Below are positions 15,616 through 23,325 of a stretch of DNA of 51,072 bases, piece after piece. The translations under genes and the position numbers were made by a program. This stretch comes from Clostridia bacterium. GTDB lineage: Bacteria > Bacillota > Clostridia > Oscillospirales > CAG-272. The stretch's first letter is position 1; each line of letters starts with the position of its first letter. A model generated the notes under the pieces. The model did not search any database and was not told the DNA's origin. It worked only from the letters and a program-made list of their open reading frames with translations. Location of the stretch: assembly GCA_017408585.1 (NCBI GenBank), contig JAFQUJ010000008.1, positions 1 through 51,072 of the forward strand, written 5' to 3'.

Positions 15616-16697
15616 TAATCAAATAAGCTTCCGCCATTTGTAACAGAGGTGTAGGTTTTGGGGATTTTGTTTATTGTCGCATTCTCAAAAATGTGCTCAT
15701 CTACGAGCCTAAAAAGCTCCTTTTCATATTCCTCGTAATCGTCATACTCACCACTCGGAACAAGCTCGAAATTTCTTGCATAAGCATAATAAGCCATTTC
15801 TTCCTTTAAAAGAATATTTATATACGCGTCAAGAGAGCTATAATAATCTTTTAGATAAATATCAAAATATTCTTGACTTATCTTCCTTTCAAGAAGCTCC
15901 TTTTCAAACTGTGGATATTTAAAAACAAAGCAATCTCCTAAAAGCTTGGTTTTGAGCGCATTTTTTACATAAGAGGTAATCAGCGCGGTTTCAAACTCAT
16001 CTGTGCTTTTGTAGCTTGTTCCATAATAATTGTTAATAAGCTCTGCTGTGTACTCGGGAGCTTTTGCAACCTCGCTTACAATAGCCTTGAAAACAACCGT
16101 CTTACCATCAAGCTCAATAACACCATAATTCTTAGGGAATGTAGCCTTAAACCGCCCCGGCACGCCAACCTCGAGGCCGACTAGCCCCTTTTCAAAATCT
16201 ACAATAAAGGTTCTCGAGCCAATATAGCAAACAGAAGTGCCACTTCCACCCGAAAACTTCATCTCGTTTCCGTCCTCGTCAAGCTTAATATTGCCATCGT
16301 CGTCGGTGTAAAAGCCCTCGTAGCTAACCTTTACAATATCACCCTCCTTGACTATGTAGCCCTCGGGCGAGGAAAACTCTAAGGCTGAGGGATTGTTAAG
16401 ATACAACGATTGGTCAATTTGCATCTGTAAGTAGTCCATTTTTAAATCAATGGTCATAGGTGACATATTAACAAATATGTAATCGCTTAATTTGTAATCA
16501 TATTTTTCCTTGACGCCATTACCACTCTGCAACTCACTCGTGGACTCACTCACGGACACCTCGTCACCCTCGCTTTGCGTGATGCTCTCGGGCGCTTCGC
16601 TCTCTGTTTCGCTTGAAGAAATGCTTTCGTTGTCGCACGAGAAAAGAAAAGCGCAAAGAAAAATGATACAAAAAATGAAAAATAATACCCTTTTCAT
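15615..16697 (-). CDS. Lipoprotein with FKBP-type peptidyl-prolyl isomerase domain
   Basis: A 360-residue exported lipoprotein. The signal peptide ends in the lipobox FLFSC with lipidated C21, followed by a Ser/Glu-rich spacer (22-62). Residues about 110-215 match an FKBP/trigger-factor PPIase domain: EGDIVKVSYEGFYTDDDG, a GFEKGL-like segment (VDFEKGLVGLEVG) and a beta-rich end (KTVVFKAIVSEV). The remaining 140 residues are helical and charged, as in the trigger-factor C-terminus. It probably folds secreted proteins outside the membrane, comparable in role to PrsA (inference). Single-gene unit with its own consensus promoter. Confidence 0.82.
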   Translation of the reverse strand: MKRVLFFIFCIIFLCAFLFSCDNESISSSETESEAPESITQSEGDEVSVSESTSELQSGNGVKEKYDYKLSDYIFVNMSPMTIDLKMDYLQMQIDQSLYLNNPSALEFSSPEGYIVKEGDIVKVSYEGFYTDDDGNIKLDEDGNEMKFSGGSGTSVCYIGSRTFIVDFEKGLVGLEVGVPGRFKATFPKNYGVIELDGKTVVFKAIVSEVAKAPEYTAELINNYYGTSYKSTDEFETALITSYVKNALKTKLLGDCFVFKYPQFEKELLERKISQEYFDIYLKDYYSSLDAYINILLKEEMAYYAYARNFELVPSGEYDDYEEYEKELFRLVDEHIFENATINKIPKTYTSVTNGGSLFD

Positions 16698-16726
16698 AAA
16701 AAGCTCCTTATATTAATACATCATTG

Positions 16727-16755
16727 ATTATACACCAAAATAAAGCTCTTGTCAA
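16727..16755 (-). promoter_or_regulatory. Consensus sigma-A promoter of the FKBP lipoprotein gene
   Basis: Minus-strand TTGACA (16750-16755), 17-bp spacer, TATAAT (16727-16732). Confidence 0.88.
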
Positions 16756-16783
16756 CGGAAAATCAAGCGTGTAAATGGTCTAT

Positions 16784-16794
16784 GTTGCTAAAAT
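16784..16794 (+). promoter_or_regulatory. Possible extended -10 promoter of the P-type ATPase gene
   Basis: TGTTGCTAAAAT contains TG-n-TAAAAT (-10 at 16789-16794) without a convincing -35. It sits 42 bases before the ATPase ATG, and no better promoter was seen. Confidence 0.35.
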
Positions 16795-16835
16795 AGTGAA
16801 TAATATATACTAAATAAAAATGAAAGGAAATCACT

Positions 16836-19496
16836 ATGACGGACATAAAAACAGGTCTTAGCGAGAGCGAGGTAATAAGAGCAAGAGAACAGTATGGCGA
16901 AAACAAAATAAAGCCTCAAAAAAGAATTGGATTTTTAAGAGCCTTCATATCAAATCTTGCCGACCCCATAATACGAATTTTAATTGGTGCGCTAATCATA
17001 AATATCATATTTATGTTTCCCAATATAAATTGGCTTGAAAGTGGTGGTATAGCCCTGTCAATCTTGATAGCTACGCTCGTTTCCACTATATCAGAGCACT
17101 CAAGCTCCAATGCCTTTGAAAAGCTACGCGAGCAGGGCGATAGCATAATCTGTCGAGTGCGACGAGGCTCAGAGGTAATCGAAATTCCATCAGAGGAGCT
17201 GGTAGTAGGCGATATTATAATTGTCAGCTCGGGCGAGAGAGCGCTTGCCGATATGGAGCTCCTTTATGGCGAGGCAAGTGTTGATGAGAGCGCCCTCACG
17301 GGAGAGAGCGCAGAGGTCAAAAAAACACCCAAATCCACACACTCCCCCGTGGAAAATAGCAGAATTTTAAAGGGAAGCCTAATCCTGTCGGGCTATGCCG
17401 AATGTGAAATAATCGCAGTAGGTGATAGCACCTATTATGGAAAAGTTGCCACCGAGCTATCTCAAAGCACACGCCCAAGTCCCTTAAAGCACAGACTTTC
17501 AGCCCTTGCAAAAAGCATCAGCGTGCTAGGCTATATCGCATCTGCGCTTATCGCATTTGCATACCTGTTTAATGTCTTTTTCATAGATAGCAAAATGGTG
17601 TGGAGCGAGGTGCTCTTAAAGCTCCATGACACAAAATTTCTGTTTTCAAGTCTGCTTAATGCCTTAACACTTGCGGTATCAATTATTGTTGTAGCAGTAC
17701 CCGAGGGGCTTCCTATGATGATAACTGTTGTTCTGTCATCAAACATGAAAAAAATGATGAACGATAGCGTCATCGTTCGCAAAATGGTTGGAATTGAAAC
17801 CTCGGGAAGCCTGAATATTCTGTTCACTGATAAAACAGGAACTCTCACCGAGGGAACGCTTAAGGCAAAGGGGATATATACAGCTGATGGCGAATGCTTT
17901 AAAGCAATTTCCACCCTTAATGCACACGAAAGATATAAAAAATACCTTACCCTGTGTGCAGGCTTTTGCAATAACGCCACCTTTAACGGAGCTCGCGCCA
18001 TAGGCTCTGACGCCACCGATAGAGCACTTCGTGAAATGATAAAAAACGACCTTCCAAGCGCGAGTATTACCCATCAAGAGCCCTTTGATAGCACTAAAAA
18101 ATATATGTGCGTCGAGGTTAAGTGTGATGGCGAGAGCCTGACACTCTTTAAGGGTGCGCCCGAAAAGCTTTTGAATGCTTGCACCTCATATTTAGATATA
18201 AATGGAGAGATAAAGCCCCTTGCCTCAAAGGATGAGCTATACAAAAAATTAAAGGAGCTCACAAGCGCCTCGTATAGAGTGGTCGCACTAGGCATAAAAG
18301 CCCAAAAAACAGACACACTCTTGACCGAAATCACCTTTGTTGCCTTGGTCGCAATACGAGATAAAATAAGACGAGAGGTCCCCACCGCCATAAAAGAGGT
18401 AACTAATGCGGGTGTAGGAGTTGTCATGATAACGGGCGATAATCGCGATACCGCCGAGGCAATCGCAAGAGAGTGCGGAATTATCTCCTCATTTAGCAAA
18501 AGGGATATTGTCCTAACGGGCGAGGAGCTGTCCGCCATGACCGATACGGAAATTTCAAGCATAATGCCACGCCTTGCTGTTATTGCAAGAGCCTTGCCAA
18601 CCGATAAAAGCCGACTAGTAAAAATAGCGCAGGAAATGGGACTCGTTGTTGGAATGACGGGCGATGGAATAAATGACGCCTCGTCACTCAAAATGGCAGA
18701 TGTAGGCTTTGCCATGGGATCTGGCACAGAGGTTGCCAAGGAGGCAAGCGATATCGTCATAGCTGATAATAACTTTGCCTCAATTGTCAAGGCGATACTC
18801 TATGGCAGAACGATTTTTGAGTCAATACGCAAATTTATAGTATTTCAGCTCACAATGAACCTAAGCGCAGTTGGAATATCACTTTTAGGGCCATTTATAG
18901 GCGTAGAAAGTCCCGTCACCGTCAGCCAAATGCTCTGGGTAAATATCATCATGGATAGCCTAGGAGCGCTAGCCTTCGCATCTGAGCCACCCGAAAGGGA
19001 ATTCATGCTCGCACCACCTAAAACACGAGATGAAAAAATCATTTCTAAATCAATGCTAAGTAAAATAGTGTTAAACGGAATGTATATTCTTTTTATTTGC
19101 GTCATGTTCTTAAAAAGCGATTTTGTCGCAATGCTACTACATAAAGCAGATGAAAAATACCTACTCAGCGCATTCTTCTGTATGTTCATATTTACAGGCA
19201 TCTTTGTTTGCTTCACCTCTCGCACATCAAGAATAAAGCTCTTATCACATCTAAGCGAAAATAAGGCATTTATTGTGATAATGCTACTCATATCAGCTCT
19301 TCAGCTGTCATTCGTTTATTTTGGTGGCGATGTGTTTCGCACAGTCCCCTTGAAAATGCACGACCTTGTGTGCGTAATTTGCATTTCATTTAGCGTTGTA
19401 GTCTTCGATTTTTTGAGAAAGCTAATAACTAAGGCTCTGAGTGCAAAAAAGAACCGTAAGCAAGCATATAAAGCCAAGGTGGCGAATAGAATTTAA
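16836..19496 (+). CDS. Calcium-type cation-transporting P-type ATPase (P2 family)
   Basis: An 886-residue membrane pump. The actuator loop TGES is at 155-158, the phosphorylated aspartate D332 in DKTGTLTEG, and the hinge is MTGDGINDASSLK. PEGLP at 289-293 (M4) and N..MDSLGA in M6 supply the ion-site residues typical of Ca2+ pumps. In M5 the glutamate that forms the second site in SERCA is replaced (NLSAVG), as in bacterial single-site Ca2+ ATPases. The likely role is Ca2+ export, coupled to ATP. The S1-domain gene follows after 24 bases, so the two are probably co-transcribed. Confidence 0.92.
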   Translation: MTDIKTGLSESEVIRAREQYGENKIKPQKRIGFLRAFISNLADPIIRILIGALIINIIFMFPNINWLESGGIALSILIATLVSTISEHSSSNAFEKLREQGDSIICRVRRGSEVIEIPSEELVVGDIIIVSSGERALADMELLYGEASVDESALTGESAEVKKTPKSTHSPVENSRILKGSLILSGYAECEIIAVGDSTYYGKVATELSQSTRPSPLKHRLSALAKSISVLGYIASALIAFAYLFNVFFIDSKMVWSEVLLKLHDTKFLFSSLLNALTLAVSIIVVAVPEGLPMMITVVLSSNMKKMMNDSVIVRKMVGIETSGSLNILFTDKTGTLTEGTLKAKGIYTADGECFKAISTLNAHERYKKYLTLCAGFCNNATFNGARAIGSDATDRALREMIKNDLPSASITHQEPFDSTKKYMCVEVKCDGESLTLFKGAPEKLLNACTSYLDINGEIKPLASKDELYKKLKELTSASYRVVALGIKAQKTDTLLTEITFVALVAIRDKIRREVPTAIKEVTNAGVGVVMITGDNRDTAEAIARECGIISSFSKRDIVLTGEELSAMTDTEISSIMPRLAVIARALPTDKSRLVKIAQEMGLVVGMTGDGINDASSLKMADVGFAMGSGTEVAKEASDIVIADNNFASIVKAILYGRTIFESIRKFIVFQLTMNLSAVGISLLGPFIGVESPVTVSQMLWVNIIMDSLGALAFASEPPEREFMLAPPKTRDEKIISKSMLSKIVLNGMYILFICVMFLKSDFVAMLLHKADEKYLLSAFFCMFIFTGIFVCFTSRTSRIKLLSHLSENKAFIVIMLLISALQLSFVYFGGDVFRTVPLKMHDLVCVICISFSVVVFDFLRKLITKALSAKKNRKQAYKAKVANRI

Positions 19497-19520
19497 TAAA
19501 AACGAAAACGGAGAAAAGAA

Positions 19521-20459
19521 ATGTCACAAAACAAATATTTACCCGAGGGCTCTTTAATAGGAAAAAGCGAAAATAACGAATATATATCGAGCCTTCATGG
19601 ACTAGAAAGAGCAAGACAAGAGGGCAAAATCCTCGAGGGAGTGGTCGCCCTTTGCGATTGCGATACATATACAATGCACATAGATTTAGGTGGAGTAGAT
19701 GGCGTAATCGAAAAAACAGAGGCTCTTTTTGGCGAGGAGATAAAGGATATCGCAATTATAACAAGAGTAGGTAAGCCCGTCGCCTTTAAGGTTCTTCAAA
19801 TAATCAAGGAGGAGGGGAAACGCCCAAGAGCCATACTCTCACGCAAGGAAGCGCAAAGAGAGTGCGTAAATAACTACCTTCTAGACCTAATAGCAGGCGA
19901 TATAATCCCTGCAAAAATCACACATCTCGAGCCATTTGGCGCATTTGTTGATATTGGATGCGGAGTTGTTTCCCTTATGTCAATTGATAGCATATCAATA
20001 TCAAGAATACCAAGCCCCGGCGAGCGCTTTAAGGTTCGCGACGAAATTATGGTGGTTGTAAAAAGCATAGATTACGATAATGCAAGAATTTGCGTCTCAA
20101 CAAGAGAACTCCTCGGCACATGGGAGGAAAATGCCTCGAAATTCACCACAGGTCAAACAGTTTTTGGTATCGTAAGGAGTGTCGAAAGCTATGGCGTCTT
20201 TGTGGAGCTAGCTCCTAATCTTGCAGGACTTGCTGAATTAAAGGAAGGCGTTAAGGCGGGGCAAGGGTGCGCTGTCTATATCAAAAGCATCATTCCCGAA
20301 AAAATGAAAATAAAGCTTGTAATAATAGATTTTTATGACACGCCAACACCGAAAAAATCTCTTGAATATTTTATAGACACTAAAACCGTGACTCATATTG
20401 ACTATTGGAAATATTCCCCCGATGCAAGTAATAGACTGATAGAAACCATTTTTGAATAA
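19521..20459 (+). CDS. S1-domain RNA-binding protein (ribosomal S1-like)
   Basis: A 312-residue protein made of S1/OB-fold repeats. The first, at about 35-100, is weak (KILEGVVALCDCDTYTMHIDLGGVDGVI). The second, about 125-195, is clear (GDIIPAKITHLEPFGAFVDIGCGVVSLM). The third, about 210-270, reads GQTVFGIVRSVESYGVFVELAPNLAGLAE. Firmicute S1 homologues of this length act in translation initiation or as general RNA-binding proteins; the exact role is open. It starts 24 bases after the ATPase gene and ends at a terminator. Confidence 0.8.
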   Translation: MSQNKYLPEGSLIGKSENNEYISSLHGLERARQEGKILEGVVALCDCDTYTMHIDLGGVDGVIEKTEALFGEEIKDIAIITRVGKPVAFKVLQIIKEEGKRPRAILSRKEAQRECVNNYLLDLIAGDIIPAKITHLEPFGAFVDIGCGVVSLMSIDSISISRIPSPGERFKVRDEIMVVVKSIDYDNARICVSTRELLGTWEENASKFTTGQTVFGIVRSVESYGVFVELAPNLAGLAELKEGVKAGQGCAVYIKSIIPEKMKIKLVIIDFYDTPTPKKSLEYFIDTKTVTHIDYWKYSPDASNRLIETIFE

Positions 20460-20460
20460 A

Positions 20461-20488
20461 TAAAAGCCCGCAATTTGCGGGCTTTTAT
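20461..20488 (+). terminator. Terminator after the S1-domain gene
   Basis: TAAAAGCCCGCA/TGCGGGCTTTTA perfect stem with a two-to-three-base loop, immediately after the stop codon. Confidence 0.85.
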
Positions 20489-20510
20489 GACATTCTCCGA
20501 TTTTTTTGTA

Positions 20511-20558
20511 CAATATGCACAAAAATCGGGGGGGGGGATTTGTTTATTGTGCATATTG
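20511..20558. repeat. 12-bp inverted repeat around a G10 tract, overlapping a -35 box
   Basis: CAATATGCACAA (20511-20522) and its exact complement TTGTGCATATTG (20547-20558) flank a run of ten G (20528-20537). The right arm overlaps the -35 of the promoter at 20556. A diverged copy lies at 23207-23253 in front of the paralogous gene. Confidence 0.75.
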
Positions 20559-20585
20559 ACAAATAAGTACAATATATGGTAAAAT
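20556..20585 (+). promoter_or_regulatory. Promoter of the first BspA-like gene
   Basis: TTGACA (20556-20561), 18-bp spacer, TAAAAT (20580-20585). The -35 is part of the inverted repeat. Confidence 0.75.
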
Positions 20586-20608
20586 TATATTAGAAAAAAT
20601 TTATGCTC

Positions 20609-20624
20609 GCAGGGGCGTACCTGC
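20609..20624 (+). promoter_or_regulatory. Small leader hairpin before the ribosome site
   Basis: GCAGG/CCTGC with loop GGCGTA abuts AAGGAG (20625-20630). Same design as 2282-2295. Confidence 0.5.
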
Positions 20625-20636
20625 AAGGAGAAAAAT

Positions 20637-23138
20637 ATGAAAAAGAGAATTTTGTTATTAACTCTTATGCTTGCTCTCTTTGTTTGCCTTTTTGCAATTT
20701 CAGTAAGTGCTGAAACTGTATTAAAGCCACAGGATAACAACGCATATGGAGAGCTTTCGTTCTTTGATGAAAGCGTAACAGTTGGTAGAACCAACACAAA
20801 GTATGGCTTCACTCCGTTTATGGCAGACGGTGAAACCTATGCAAGAGTGGTAGTTGGCGACGGAACAACCTTCTACACCTTCCCAACCGCGTATGCTCTT
20901 TCCAACACCTCTATTTATGGTGAGGGCACAAGAAGCATATACCATTTGGATTTGACAAGCCTTAACAGTGCTATGGAAAGTGCAACAGGCACAAATCCGA
21001 ATTGGACGAATGACAATGTTTACCGTATCGAGCTGCCATACAATATGACATATCTCAACGGCGGTAGCAATCAGGCATTCCAGGAATACTTAAATGTGGT
21101 TGAGATTTATCTACAGCCCAACTCAACAACGAAGGATGAAAATAAGCAAATGCTTCTTTTCTGGAATTGCAAAAATCTTGAGGTGATTCATAACCTTGAC
21201 ACCTTCGTGTTCAGAAATAAAACCACCGGTGGCGCATTCCAAAACTGCGCTAAGCTTACAAATATAAAAATCGGCATTTCTCCCGAGCTAACCACTACTC
21301 AGGATAGTATGTTTGCCGGTTGTACTGCCCTTGTAAGCGTAAACTTTGCAGAGGCATTCCCGAATTTGACTGAAATCGGTAAATACGCCTTTTCCGGTTG
21401 TACAAATCTTAAGACCATTTACTCCGCTACATTAAAGCAGGAGGGCGCTGTATTCATTCAAGAGGGTGTTACTCGGATAGGACAAGAGGCGTTCTATAAC
21501 TGCGATAGCATTAAGTACCTTTCACTTCCGTCAACGATTACATATCTCGGCCCGTCTATCATTCGTGACAGCTCTGGTCTTGAATTCGTTGACTTCAACG
21601 AAAACGCCAACGCTATAAATCTTGATAACTGGGGACATTTCAATAATTGTACTAACCTTAAGGCAATGTCAATGCCTGACGGAATACAGATTATTAACAA
21701 TAGATTTGCAAACAATTGTGGAAATCTTCAGGCTGTTTATCTTCCCGCAAACCTTACGCAAATGAACACCAACGGAAACGGTCAAGGTCCATTCTGCTAT
21801 GACGGAAAATTGTATTTCGTACAAGAGCCATTCGAGGTTCGTGACGAAAACGGAATGTTCTTGGGCGATAGCTTTGTAATGCCAACAAAGCCCGAGGTTT
21901 ACTATATGCCGTCAGGTCTTGCAACTGCAGGCGGAAATGCAAGCTCTGGAACATGGTTCCGTGACTGCGCAAGCACTAACAATGTAATTGTAATGCCGGA
22001 AGTATTCACCGCATCAACAGTAGCGCAAATGTTCCGTGGCACTGCAAGCTCAAGCCAACGCAAGACAGTAGTATATCTTGGTAAGATTACGGATTATTGC
22101 TGGTCTGAGATGAATAAGTACATAGACTTCGTATTTGCTAACTCGGGTAATACTGACATTAGCACAATTAACTTTACTGCATTCTATAATAGAAACAACG
22201 AAAATTGCTATTTCTATTTCTGTTCAACAGGTTATAGATACACAATGGCAGCAGCAGATGCCACGGCAGTAGCGGCAACTAAGGTTGAAAACACATATAA
22301 CCATGTAGTAAGCCCAAGACTCACAAATACAACCTCAAAGGCAACATGTATCAAAAATGCTATTGAAACGCAATATTGCTTCTGTAGCTTCAAAATGTAT
22401 GAAGGTGAGGTCGCAAACACCGCAACAGGCATTCATATCTATGATGACGACTTTAACTGTGCAACATCGGATAAATGTACAGCTGACCCAGAGTGCACCG
22501 AGGCAACAGAGGTTCTCGTTCATAATGTAATTGAAACACTCGAATATGGAAGCTACCTCGAGGGTGGAATTTATAACGCATGCTGTGAAAATGCAGGCTG
22601 TAATGTAGGTAAGGTTGTTGACTTGCCAACAAGCGCAATCTTTGTTGCAGGTGCAGATAAGGGCTACTCAACAAATGGCACAGGAATTGCATTTGGTGGT
22701 TACTCAATTAACATTAACGCTCTTAAAGAGTTCAACAGAGTAAACAAGAATGCACCTCTAACCTTTGGAATAATGCTAATAAATCCAAACTACCTTGACG
22801 GAAAAACTCATTTCATGCAAAATGGAATGGTTAATACCGATAGAGGAGCGCTCCAAGTAGAAATGAGCGATACCGAGTATTCAAACATTTCAATCATGGT
22901 AAATGGCTTTACAGGCAACGCAGCAGACCTCTCACTTGTAATTGCACTCTATGCATATACAGATGCAGACGATGTTGAGTTCATTCAAAGCGCAGATACA
23001 AAATGTGCAAGCGCAAAGGTAACAAAGACTGATGGCGTTCTCTATACAGTAAACTATAAATCTGTATCAGAGGGCTTAAGCGATCTATCTAGCCTTGGCG
23101 AATATGTTGTTCCATCAAAGGAAGAAGATATAGCTTAA
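20637..23138 (+). CDS. Secreted BspA-type leucine-rich-repeat surface protein
   Basis: This 833-residue protein starts with a signal peptide that probably ends after A25 (AISVSA). Residues about 120-470 contain irregular LRR_5 (BspA-type) repeats such as FAGCTALVSVNFAE, FSGCTNLKTI and FYNCDSIKYLSLP. About 610-833 is a Cys-containing C-terminal module shared with the next gene, ending LGEYVVPSKEEDIA. There is no LPXTG motif, so attachment is unclear. BspA-like proteins bind host or matrix molecules in several gut and oral bacteria, but no ligand can be predicted here. It has its own promoter and terminator and a strikingly similar upstream region to the paralogue. Confidence 0.85.
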   Translation: MKKRILLLTLMLALFVCLFAISVSAETVLKPQDNNAYGELSFFDESVTVGRTNTKYGFTPFMADGETYARVVVGDGTTFYTFPTAYALSNTSIYGEGTRSIYHLDLTSLNSAMESATGTNPNWTNDNVYRIELPYNMTYLNGGSNQAFQEYLNVVEIYLQPNSTTKDENKQMLLFWNCKNLEVIHNLDTFVFRNKTTGGAFQNCAKLTNIKIGISPELTTTQDSMFAGCTALVSVNFAEAFPNLTEIGKYAFSGCTNLKTIYSATLKQEGAVFIQEGVTRIGQEAFYNCDSIKYLSLPSTITYLGPSIIRDSSGLEFVDFNENANAINLDNWGHFNNCTNLKAMSMPDGIQIINNRFANNCGNLQAVYLPANLTQMNTNGNGQGPFCYDGKLYFVQEPFEVRDENGMFLGDSFVMPTKPEVYYMPSGLATAGGNASSGTWFRDCASTNNVIVMPEVFTASTVAQMFRGTASSSQRKTVVYLGKITDYCWSEMNKYIDFVFANSGNTDISTINFTAFYNRNNENCYFYFCSTGYRYTMAAADATAVAATKVENTYNHVVSPRLTNTTSKATCIKNAIETQYCFCSFKMYEGEVANTATGIHIYDDDFNCATSDKCTADPECTEATEVLVHNVIETLEYGSYLEGGIYNACCENAGCNVGKVVDLPTSAIFVAGADKGYSTNGTGIAFGGYSININALKEFNRVNKNAPLTFGIMLINPNYLDGKTHFMQNGMVNTDRGALQVEMSDTEYSNISIMVNGFTGNAADLSLVIALYAYTDADDVEFIQSADTKCASAKVTKTDGVLYTVNYKSVSEGLSDLSSLGEYVVPSKEEDIA

Positions 23139-23156
23139 ACTAAATCAAAACAAAAA
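23094..23156 (+). repeat. 63-bp direct repeat, copy 1 (3' end of paralogue)
   Basis: The last codons, stop and first bases of the downstream region are identical to 25030-25092, while most of the two genes is diverged. Confidence 0.85.
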
Positions 23157-23185
23157 GCTCGCAAATTGCGGGCTTTTTGTTTTGC
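23153..23185 (+). terminator. Terminator of the first BspA-like gene
   Basis: AGCTCGC/GCGGGCT stem with one wobble, followed by TTTTTGTTTT. Confidence 0.75.
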
Positions 23186-23206
23186 AATAATTTTTTGACA
23201 TTTGTA

Positions 23207-23253
23207 CAATATGCACAGAATCAGGGGGTGGGATTTGTTTATTGTGTATATTG
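23207..23253. repeat. Second copy of the promoter-associated inverted repeat
   Basis: CAATATGCACAG (23207-23218) and TTGTGTATATTG (23242-23253) match the 20511-20558 repeat with two changes that leave G-T pairs. The G tract is GGGGGTGGG. The right arm again overlaps the -35. Confidence 0.65.
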
Positions 23254-23280
23254 ACAAATAAATACAATACATGGTAAAAT
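23251..23280 (+). promoter_or_regulatory. Promoter of the second secreted paralogue
   Basis: TTGACA (23251-23256), 18-bp spacer, TAAAAT (23275-23280), nearly identical base by base to the promoter at 20556. Confidence 0.75.
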
Positions 23281-23325
23281 TATATTAGATAAATATTTAT
23301 TGGCGTATTGAAAAGGAGAAAATTT

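Noticed and set aside
12271-17960. Recurring ACCCTGTGT string (near 12283, 12434, 12570, 17949)
   Set aside because: All four occurrences are in coding frames and spell Thr-Leu-Cys; most likely codon preference and chance rather than a regulatory or uptake motif.
18074-18790. 238-residue minus-strand ORF inside the P-type ATPase gene
   Set aside because: It mirrors the conserved nucleotide-binding domain of the ATPase; low complexity (Ser/Ala/Thr) and no ribosome site.
20528-20537. G10 tract as a pure sequencing error
   Set aside because: Length may be miscounted, but the paralogous promoter has a related G-rich tract at the same place, so a G tract itself is real.
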